From contig CAZPQM010000012.1 of the NCBI GenBank assembly GCA_964588995.1, positions 1-57,105 of the forward strand: a stretch of DNA of 57,105 bases. The letters run 5' to 3'. Positions 50,885-57,105 of this stretch are shown here, in pieces. The position numbers were made by a program, and so were the translations under genes. Each line of letters starts with the position of its first letter. The first letter of the stretch is position 1. The stretch comes from CAZPQM01 sp964588995 (GTDB taxonomy: Bacteria; Pseudomonadota; Alphaproteobacteria; Rickettsiales; UBA8987). The notes beneath the pieces are model-generated. The model did no database searches, had not been told where the DNA came from, and worked only from the letters and a program-made list of their open reading frames with translations.

Positions 50885-52600
50885 ATGCCAATAGAAGTTC
50901 TGATGCCGGCCCTGTCCCCAACGATGACGGAAGGAACATTGAGTTCCTGGGTCAAACAAGAGGGTGATACGGTCAGCGCAGGAGATGTGATTGCGGAGAT
51001 CGAGACCGATAAGGCGACGATGGAAGTCGAAGCCGTCGATGAAGGTACGCTGGGTAAGATTCTCGTGGAAGAGGGCACGGAGAATGTCGCGGTCAACAAG
51101 GTTATCGCGCTGCTGCTGGAAGAAGGTGAGGATAAAGCAGCGCTGGAAAATTATAGCCCGGCGAATGATGATGCCGAGGCTGAAAGTAAAGGCGATACGG
51201 CAGCGGATAGCGAACCGGAAGCCACCGAAGAGCAAGATGACGATGCGGTGGAAGAAGCAAGCCCGGCAGTCGTACCGGACGGCGTGATCGAGGTGTTGAT
51301 GCCCGCACTTTCCCCGACGATGACCGAGGGCAATCTCGCGAACTGGGTCAAGCAGGAGGGGGATACGGTCAGTGCAGGGGATGTGATCGCGGAGATCGAG
51401 ACCGACAAGGCAACGATGGAAGTCGAAGCTGTTGATGAAGGTACGCTCGGAAAAATCCTGATTGAGGCGGGCACGAACGAGGTGAAGGTCAATACGCCGA
51501 TTGCATTGTTACTGGCCGAAGGAGCGGATAAAAAGCTGCTCGACGAATACAGGCCCGCCAAAGCAGGCACGAAGAAGAAAGCGAAGCAAGGGCAGGCAGA
51601 AGGCAAGGCTGAAAAGCCGGCCCCCAAAGCGCCTGAGCCGAAATCTGCGAGCGTCGCGCCACAGGCGACGAAGGCGCCGGAACCAAAAGCAACTGGTCAA
51701 CAGCCGCAGCAGTTGAATGATATCCGCGTTAAAGCCAGCCCACTCGCTAGGCGTTTGGCGGCTGAGCAGGGGGTGAACCTTGCCGCTATCCGCGGTACGG
51801 GGCCGAAAGGGCGCATTATCGCCGCTGACGTGGAAGATGCTGCTCGCTACGGTGCGTCAGGCAGCGCGGGTGCCATCCGGCGTGATCCGGCTGAATTTAC
51901 GACGATTAAAAATAGCGGTATGCGCAAAACCATTGCCAAGCGGCTCGTGGAATCCAAACAGCAGGTGCCGCATTTCTACCTCACGATTGATTGCGAAATT
52001 GACGAGCTCCTTAACGTGCGTAAGCAACTGAATGACAAAGCGGCAGCGAAAACCGGAGAAGGCGATAATCCGGCCTATAAAGTTTCCGTTAATGATATGG
52101 TGATCAAAGCGGTCGCGCTTGCGTTGAAGGACGTACCGGCGGCGAATACGAGCTGGTACGACGATGCGATCGTGCAATATACCAATGTCGATGTGTCGGT
52201 GGCGGTAGCGATTGAGGGCGGGCTGGTCACGCCTGTGATCAAAAATGCCGACCAGAAAGGATTGCCTGCGATTTCCAACGAGATGAAGGCGCTTGCAAAG
52301 AAAGCGCGTGACGGTAAGCTTCTGCCGGAAGAAATGCAGGGCGGGGGCTTCTCGGTCTCCAATCTCGGTATGTTCGGGATCAAGCATTTCGGTGCGATCA
52401 TTAACCCGCCGCAAAGCTGTATCCTGGCTGTAGGTGCGGGCGAACAGACGATTGTTGCGAAAAACGGCCAGCCAGCGGTAGCAACCGTGATGCATACCAC
52501 CCTCTCGGTGGATCATCGTTCCGTGGATGGTGCGGTCGGTGCCGAGTTTTTACAGGCCTTTAAAGGCTATATCGAAGCGCCGGTCACTATGCTGGTTTAA
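50885..52600 (+). CDS. pdhC: Pyruvate dehydrogenase E2, dihydrolipoyl acetyltransferase with two lipoyl domains
   Basis: The 571-residue core enzyme moves the acetyl group to CoA. Two lipoyl domains (about 1-80 and 134-215) are nearly identical and each has IETDKATMEVEAVDEGTLGK with the lipoylated Lys at 43 and 175. A Pro/Ala/Lys-rich linker leads to the E3/E1-binding domain (about 280-320, KASPLARRLAAEQGVNLAAI and TGPKGRIIAADVE). The catalytic domain (about 335-571) ends with the active-site motif SVDHRSVDGAVGAEFL. Many alphaproteobacterial E2 proteins have a single lipoyl domain, so the duplication looks recent. Confidence 0.96.
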   Translation: MPIEVLMPALSPTMTEGTLSSWVKQEGDTVSAGDVIAEIETDKATMEVEAVDEGTLGKILVEEGTENVAVNKVIALLLEEGEDKAALENYSPANDDAEAESKGDTAADSEPEATEEQDDDAVEEASPAVVPDGVIEVLMPALSPTMTEGNLANWVKQEGDTVSAGDVIAEIETDKATMEVEAVDEGTLGKILIEAGTNEVKVNTPIALLLAEGADKKLLDEYRPAKAGTKKKAKQGQAEGKAEKPAPKAPEPKSASVAPQATKAPEPKATGQQPQQLNDIRVKASPLARRLAAEQGVNLAAIRGTGPKGRIIAADVEDAARYGASGSAGAIRRDPAEFTTIKNSGMRKTIAKRLVESKQQVPHFYLTIDCEIDELLNVRKQLNDKAAAKTGEGDNPAYKVSVNDMVIKAVALALKDVPAANTSWYDDAIVQYTNVDVSVAVAIEGGLVTPVIKNADQKGLPAISNEMKALAKKARDGKLLPEEMQGGGFSVSNLGMFGIKHFGAIINPPQSCILAVGAGEQTIVAKNGQPAVATVMHTTLSVDHRSVDGAVGAEFLQAFKGYIEAPVTMLV

Positions 52601-52618
52601 CCCAAAAAGGAGCGGACT

Positions 52619-53071
52619 ATGGCAGCGCATAAACAATCGAAATACGGGGTGCAACGGTCATTAGCCCTGCCGCTACTTCTGCTGGTAACGGTAGTGATTC
52701 TCGGTGTCGTCTTTTTTGCGAACACCTCCTATACCGAGCAACAGGCCCAGCGAATCGATATGCTCAATAAGCGGATTATGCAGTTGCAACTCCATCTGGG
52801 GCAGCTTAATGCTGATCTCTACGCAGATTACGGGAATCATGACTTACCGGTGCTGCCGGAAGGTAGGGTGCTGGATCTGGAAGAGCGGTTTAAGCGCTAT
52901 ATTGATACAAAAGTAGAGTCCAAAATGGGGCTCGTAACCAGTCAACTCAAACAGGAACTCTCCGAAACCGCGGAGACGCTTGGTGAGCTGACACCGGCTG
53001 CGGGGGACGGGAGTAAGTCAGTGCCTGAAGAACCTGAGCCACTTCCCATTCATGGTAACGAATACCGATGA
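52619..53071 (+). CDS. Membrane-anchored coiled-coil protein
   Basis: A 150-residue protein with one N-terminal membrane segment (about 14-33) and a following helical stretch (about 38-65, QQAQRIDMLNKRIMQLQLHL) that should form a coiled coil. The C-terminal part is Pro/Glu-rich. No family recognised. AAGGAG precedes the ATG. It overlaps the mntA-like gene by four bases, so it is coupled to the toxin-antitoxin-like pair. Confidence 0.55.
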   Translation: MAAHKQSKYGVQRSLALPLLLLVTVVILGVVFFANTSYTEQQAQRIDMLNKRIMQLQLHLGQLNADLYADYGNHDLPVLPEGRVLDLEERFKRYIDTKVESKMGLVTSQLKQELSETAETLGELTPAAGDGSKSVPEEPEPLPIHGNEYR

Positions 53072-53361
53072 GCGTATGGGATACGATACAGGCGCGCCGC
53101 GATGAAATTCTGGCAATTGCCGACCGACACGGGCTCGCGAATGTGCGTGTCTACGGCAGTGTAGCGCGCGGCGAGGAAACGGCGAATAGCGACGTTGATT
53201 TTTTGATTAATGTAGTCGCGCCCGAAAAATCGACCTGGAGCTACATTGGCTTTATGACGGATGTAGAAGAACTCTTACAATGTGAGGTAGATGTGGTACC
53301 GGAGACGCAGCTTCATCCCTTACTGCGCGATGAAATTATTAGCCATGCCAAGCCGTTATGA
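53068..53361 (+). CDS. mntA: MntA-type minimal nucleotidyltransferase (antitoxin-like)
   Basis: A 97-residue nucleotidyltransferase with the signature VRVYGSVARGEETANSDVDFLI: GS followed by the catalytic DxD pair (about residues 29-44), and a further Asp in EVDVV. In MntA/HepT modules this protein modifies and silences the HEPN ribonuclease by adding AMP residues. Its end overlaps the start of the HEPN gene by four bases, the usual arrangement. It sits between the E2 and E3 genes of the pyruvate dehydrogenase cluster. Confidence 0.85.
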   Translation: MSVWDTIQARRDEILAIADRHGLANVRVYGSVARGEETANSDVDFLINVVAPEKSTWSYIGFMTDVEELLQCEVDVVPETQLHPLLRDEIISHAKPL

Positions 53362-53636
53362 AGCAGGATACGATTTATTTACTGCATATGAAGGAGTGTT
53401 TACGTCATATAGCATTATGTAAAAAGGCAGGGTCTGTCGATCTCGAAGGATATAACCCGATTGACGATGCTTTGTTACGTAATTTGCATATGCTTGCAGA
53501 ATCTGCCCAACAGCTAAGCGCCAAAGTTAAAGCGCAATATCCCGAGATTCCTTGGAAGCGGATAGTGAAGTTTCGTCATGTTGTGGTACATGATTACATG
53601 ACGATCGATATGGGATACGATACAACGTATCCTTGA
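53358..53636 (+). CDS. hepT: HepT-like HEPN ribonuclease (DUF86), frameshifted near the C-terminus
   Basis: A 92-residue HEPN protein. The RNase motif is present in VKFRHVVVHDYMTIDM (R-x4-H with HxY). The chain then ends in GYDTTYP, which is not family-like. Removing one G from the GGG at 53612-53614 would restore DTIQRILDEELPALAEPLTMH with a stop at 53677-53679, which is the expected last helix. A one-base insertion therefore appears to have truncated the toxin. It may still fold in part, or be inactive. Confidence 0.82.
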   Translation: MKQDTIYLLHMKECLRHIALCKKAGSVDLEGYNPIDDALLRNLHMLAESAQQLSAKVKAQYPEIPWKRIVKFRHVVVHDYMTIDMGYDTTYP

Positions 53637-53698
53637 TGAAGAATTGCCCGCGCTGGCAGAACCATTAACCATGCATTAGCAACGCAGGAGCATAATAC

Positions 53699-55114
53699 AT
53701 GACTGAAACAAAATCTTTTGATGTTGTCGTAATCGGCGGCGGGCCGGGTGGCTATGTGGCGGCGATCCGCGCATCCCAACTGGGAATGAAAACCGCAGTG
53801 ATCGAGCGCGAGCATATGGGCGGCATCTGCCTCAACTGGGGGTGCATCCCAACCAAGGCGCTGCTGCGCAGCTCGGAAATCCACCATTTGCTGCACCGGC
53901 TGGATGAGTTTGGCTTTTCGGCGGAGAACATAAAATTCGACTTTGACAAGATCATCAAGCGCTCGCGGGAGGTCTCGGGCCAGCTCACAAAAGGCATCGG
54001 CCATTTGATGAAAAAACATAAGATCGAGGTGATCGACGGGCATGGCAAGCTAAACGGGCCGGGTAAAATCAGCGTGCGGGAATCCGCTGACCGTGATAGT
54101 GCGAAAATCGCCGATGTGGAGGCGAAGCATATCATCCTCGCCACGGGTGCGCGTGCTCGGGTGCTGCCCGGGCTGGAGCCGGACGGCAAGCTTGTCTGGA
54201 CGTACAAGGAAGCGATGGTGCCAACATCTATGCCGAAAAAGCTGCTGGTGGTGGGCTCTGGCGCGATCGGTATCGAATTTGCCAGCTTCTACCGCAATAT
54301 GGGCGCTGAGGTGACGGTTGTGGAAATCGCGGACCGTATCCTGCCGGTGGAAGATGCGGAAATCAGCAAATTTGCCTATAAACAATTCGAAGCGCAGGGC
54401 ATGACGATTAAAACCAGTACGCAGGTCGCCGGCCTCGATAAGAAGCAAAAAGCCGTTACCGCCACGCTGAAGGGCAAGGATGGCAAGGAAGAAAAACTCG
54501 TCGTTGATAGGGTGATTGCCGCGGTGGGTGTCGTCGGGAATACGGAAGATCTCGGCCTCGAAGGCACCAAGGTCAAGGTCGAGAAAAACCAGATCCTCAC
54601 CGATGAATACGGCGCGACGGGCGAACCGGGGGTCTACGCGATTGGTGATGTCGCGGGCACCCCGTGGCTCGCGCACAAGGCCAGCCATGAGGGAGTGATC
54701 TGCGTGGAGAAAATCGCAGGCCATGATCCGCATCCGATGAAAAAAGAAAACATCCCCGGCTGCACCTATTGCACGCCGCAGGTGGCCAGCGTTGGCCTGA
54801 CCGAGGCCGCAGCGAAAGAGCTGGGGCACGACGTGAAGGTGGGCCGCTTCCCGTTCATCGGCAACGGCAAGGCGATCGCGCTTGGCGAAACCGAAGGGCT
54901 GGTCAAAACCGTGTTTGATGCTAAGACAGGCGAGTTACTCGGCGCGCATATGGTCGGCGCGGAAGTGACGGAGATGATTCAGGGTTATGTGGTTGGCAAA
55001 ACCGCCGAGCTGACGGAAGAAGACTTCATGCACACCGTTTTCCCGCACCCGACCCTTTCGGAAATGATGCATGAAAGCGTGATGGACGCCTATGGCAAAG
55101 TGCTGCATATGTAA
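53699..55114 (+). CDS. lpdA: Dihydrolipoamide dehydrogenase (E3)
   Basis: A 471-residue flavoprotein that reoxidises lipoyl groups of 2-oxoacid dehydrogenases with NAD. It has FDVVVIGGGPGGYVAAIRA (FAD), the redox pair GGICLNWGCIPTKALL (Cys44 and Cys49), LLVVGSGAIGIEFASFYRNMG (NAD), and the C-terminal FPHPTLSEMMHE with the catalytic His. It follows the HepT-like gene. After its stop lies an inverted repeat (GCCAGC-ttt-GCTGGC at 55125-55139) without a T-run. Confidence 0.96.
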   Translation: MTETKSFDVVVIGGGPGGYVAAIRASQLGMKTAVIEREHMGGICLNWGCIPTKALLRSSEIHHLLHRLDEFGFSAENIKFDFDKIIKRSREVSGQLTKGIGHLMKKHKIEVIDGHGKLNGPGKISVRESADRDSAKIADVEAKHIILATGARARVLPGLEPDGKLVWTYKEAMVPTSMPKKLLVVGSGAIGIEFASFYRNMGAEVTVVEIADRILPVEDAEISKFAYKQFEAQGMTIKTSTQVAGLDKKQKAVTATLKGKDGKEEKLVVDRVIAAVGVVGNTEDLGLEGTKVKVEKNQILTDEYGATGEPGVYAIGDVAGTPWLAHKASHEGVICVEKIAGHDPHPMKKENIPGCTYCTPQVASVGLTEAAAKELGHDVKVGRFPFIGNGKAIALGETEGLVKTVFDAKTGELLGAHMVGAEVTEMIQGYVVGKTAELTEEDFMHTVFPHPTLSEMMHESVMDAYGKVLHM

Positions 55115-55226
55115 ATGATAGCTTGCCAGCTTTGCTGGCTTAGCTGAATTTATCCCGTGGAGCGTGAGCGAGCACGGGATCTGGTGCATAAAGTGCTTTT
55201 TTGAATCTAAGAGAGATGAGTAAGCA

Positions 55227-55874
55227 TTAAACTGTCTTCCCCTTAAACTGGCAGAGATCCACCAATGTACACCGAAAACATTCCGGTTTGCGTGCCTTAC
55301 ACACATAACGTCCATGGAGGATCAGCCAGTGATGCGCGTGGCGCATTTGACCGGGGGGGAGCAGGCGCTTGAGTTTTTTGGTCAGCGGCGCTTCGGTCTG
55401 ATCCGGCGTTTTGGTTTTTACGATGCCAAGCCGGTTCGCCACACGAAAAACATGCGTATCCACCGCGAGCGTTGGCGCGTCAAACGCCACATTCATCACC
55501 ACGGCAGCGGTTTTTTTGCCTACACCGGGGAGTGCTTCCAAAGCCGTACGCTCGTGAGGCACATCGCCGTGATGTTGCTCAACCAGCTGCTCGGCCTGCG
55601 CTATCAGATTTTTCGCCTTGTTGTTATAGAGGCCAATCGTTTTGATGTATTCTTTTAATCCCGCTTCGCCAAGTTCCAGCATCGCTTTGGGTGTTTGCAC
55701 TACCTCAAACAGGTGGTCGGTGGCTTTGTTCACGCCCTTATCGGTCGCCTGCGCGGATAAGGTCACTGCCACCAGCAGCGTATAAGGATTGGAGTAGTTC
55801 AGCTCGCTCCGCGGGTCCGGGTTGGCGGCCTCAAAGCGGTTAAAAACGGTCTGAATATCGGCGTTTTTGAGCAT
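55227..55874 (-). CDS. nth: Endonuclease III
   Basis: Nth is a bifunctional glycosylase and AP lyase for oxidised pyrimidines. The 215-residue product has the helix-hairpin-helix LEALPGVGKKTAAVVMNVAF with the catalytic Lys, AVDTHVFRVANRLG with the catalytic Asp, and the 4Fe-4S loop C-x6-C-x2-C-x5-C (CKARKPECFRCTLVDLC). The ATG at 55872-55874 gives the family N-terminus MLKNADIQTVFNRF. A longer frame to 56000 reads through a family A repeat and is not a real extension. Confidence 0.96.
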   Translation of the reverse strand: MLKNADIQTVFNRFEAANPDPRSELNYSNPYTLLVAVTLSAQATDKGVNKATDHLFEVVQTPKAMLELGEAGLKEYIKTIGLYNNKAKNLIAQAEQLVEQHHGDVPHERTALEALPGVGKKTAAVVMNVAFDAPTLAVDTHVFRVANRLGIVKTKTPDQTEAPLTKKLKRLLPPGQMRHAHHWLILHGRYVCKARKPECFRCTLVDLCQFKGKTV

Positions 55875-55942
55875 GGGGAGAGTATAGGCACTCGGCAAGG
55901 GAGAGTCGAGTGCGGAATCGCTGTCATTAAGTGTTATGCTAC

Positions 55943-56215
55943 CGTCATTGCGAGGAGTGAAACGACGAAGCAATCTCGTGCTGCGGCCTGAGATCACCAC
56001 GTCGGGCTAAAGCCTTCCTCGTGATGACGGGGTAAAAGATCCTTCGCTGTCGCTTAGGATGACAAGGGTTGTTCTTCTATGTCATTGCGAGGAATGAAAC
56101 GACGAAGCAATCTCGTGCAGGGGGGCTACATAAGGAGATGACGTCGCCTTCGGCTCGTCATGACAGTGCTATTGGCCTGAGATCGCGTCACGGCGGTCGC
56201 TATGACGAAACTGCT
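55943..56215. repeat. Run of family A and C palindromic elements
   Basis: 55943-56029 is an 87-bp element almost identical to the reverse complement of 29973-30059. 56037-56068 is a family C fragment (GATCCTTCGCTGTCGCTTAG). From 56077 another family A copy begins (GTCATTGCGAGGAATGAAAC), with a nested stem GATGACG-tcgccttcggct-CGTCATGA further on. These fill the 370-base gap between nth and the next gene; no gene is seen. Confidence 0.75.
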
Positions 56216-56243
56216 GAATGGTCGCGTCCCGTTTTTTTACTGC

Positions 56244-57105
56244 TTACTTCGCTTTTCGGGGTCGAGCCGTGCCATATAGCCAAAGGCAGAGCAGCAGCAA
56301 TAGCCCGGAAAATAAATAGCTGATTCGTTCGATCCGGGATGGAGGCATGCTTAGCATAAAGTGATGCTCACCTGGCGGCAATCTGAAGGCGATCAGCCCT
56401 TCGTCGTTGGGACGAATATTCCAGTGTTCTCCATTCCGTTTCAACGTCCATGTCGGGAAATAATATTGGCTGATCCTTGCGTTGATATCCTGATCGGATG
56501 CGTTCCGTAGATGGAAGCTATACCGGTTACCATCCTGCTCGGTGGCAAGTATATCGCCCTCAGTCTGGATGGGGTGATGGCACAGATAGGGGTTTTCCAG
56601 CAGATAATCCCACATGAGTTGCTGGTCATACCCGACATATTTCGGTATGTAGGTGGACATATAGACTGTATTGGCATGATAAAACATACTACGCTTCAGC
56701 GTTTGCGTGATCGGCTGGTAGTTCATTATCGCAAAGAAATAATGCAGACACAAAAAGGTGATCCCCAATCACACCAGATTACCTGGGCGAATCGTATAAT
56801 ACCTCAATAGAAAAACCACTAAGACTGCAATGGCTGCATACGTGATAAAGGACAGGCGGTAGGGGAATTGTAAATGCTGCAACAGGAAGGAATAATCCCA
56901 AATGGGTGATGTCCATTCCCATTTAAGGGTGGAGGAAATAACCGCTAAAATAAACCAGAAGCGGCAGCCTTTATCGGGAATAGGGCGTAATTTGATATAC
57001 AGAAACGCTAGTCCAATCCAGGTCAGCACTTCCATTACATATTCAACAGCTGCAAAAAAGGTCGATTCTGAATGAAGTTTATCCCAGGATAACAAGGTCG
57101 TGCTA
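56244..57105 (-). pseudogene. Polytopic membrane protein with extracytoplasmic domain, interrupted by an in-frame TGA, 5' end outside
   Basis: The frame enters from beyond the right edge and encodes several hydrophobic helices (for example FITYAAIAVLVVFLLRYYTI). It meets TGA at 56769-56771, and continues at once in the same frame with LGITFLCLHYFFAIMNYQPI. A soluble domain follows (YFPTWTLKRNGEHWNIRPND, RLPPGEHHFMLSMPP) with a last membrane helix at ISYLFSGLLLLLCLWLYG. The layout and the C-terminal beta domain resemble YfhO-like or related glycan-assembly membrane proteins; this is a weak assignment. The TGA lies inside a membrane helix and could come from a TGG or CGA codon. Confidence 0.6.

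Noticed and set aside
55875..56000. An N-terminal extension of endonuclease III
   Set aside because: It is a translation of a family A repeat element and other Nth proteins begin at the equivalent of 55874.

Overview
The window looks like a chromosomal segment of a free-living or predatory-type alphaproteobacterium. The support is an ETF:quinone oxidoreductase, a CobS-type AAA+ protein, a DUF2336 protein, a hopanoid-type HpnC/HpnD squalene pathway, a pdhA-pdhB-pdhC-lpd cluster of alphaproteobacterial style, and CtrA-like TTAA-N7-TTAA promoter boxes. A Micavibrio-like lineage would fit, but that placement is inference. Gene density is high and genes lie on both strands. Almost every longer non-coding gap is filled with palindromic repeats.

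Layout. 1-4190: a partial two-partner-secretion transporter (TpsB) and a decayed integrated element, made of an integrase with four in-frame stops fused to a DUF5681 tail, a companion ORF, and the 3' part of a tRNA-Val that probably marks an attachment site. 4200-18420: housekeeping and stress genes (rhodanese, YaaA, PfkB-like kinase, receiver-like protein, DUF2336, fused HpnC-HpnD, RppH, DUF192, thioredoxin-like, DapF, uracil-DNA glycosylase, ETF-QO, RarA, CrcB, RluC-type synthase). 18470-25330: CobS, a broken SulP transporter, MutT, ArgJ, IspH and a membrane protein. 25340-28893: an unrecognised three-gene operon with a 925-residue protein. 29200-33400: MsrA, PanC, ZapE and two hypothetical proteins. 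33865-39671: ValS and a bufferin (MNIO RiPP) operon with two tandem precursors, BufB, BufC and a DoxX protein. 39824-47894: a giant IleS, an ABC-2 permease and an RTX/S-layer-like protein. 48123-55114: the pyruvate dehydrogenase cluster, interrupted by a MntA/HepT-type pair. 55227-end: endonuclease III, repeats and a broken membrane protein.

The most remarkable feature is a family of structured palindromic elements that sit both between genes and inside essential genes, always with lengths divisible by three. IleS carries at least three (132, 120 and 432 bp), ValS one (123 bp), PanC one of another family (93 bp) and ZapE one (a perfect 48-bp palindrome). MutT has a hairpin-rich insertion of the same kind. 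The 432-bp IleS insert encodes a full DUF559 (Vsr-like) nuclease domain between matching hairpins, so a large nuclease cassette and small non-coding relatives appear to coexist inside one gene. The ValS insertion and one IleS insertion occupy equivalent sites of these two paralogous synthetases and are read in the same frame.

Three genes with poorly understood products (PfkB-like, DUF2336, and the 925-residue operon) share one promoter layout: a CtrA-like box exactly 11 bp upstream of an extended -10. Several otherwise well-conserved frames are interrupted by single in-frame stops, and SulP and HepT carry an indel frameshift, so genome decay is also under way.
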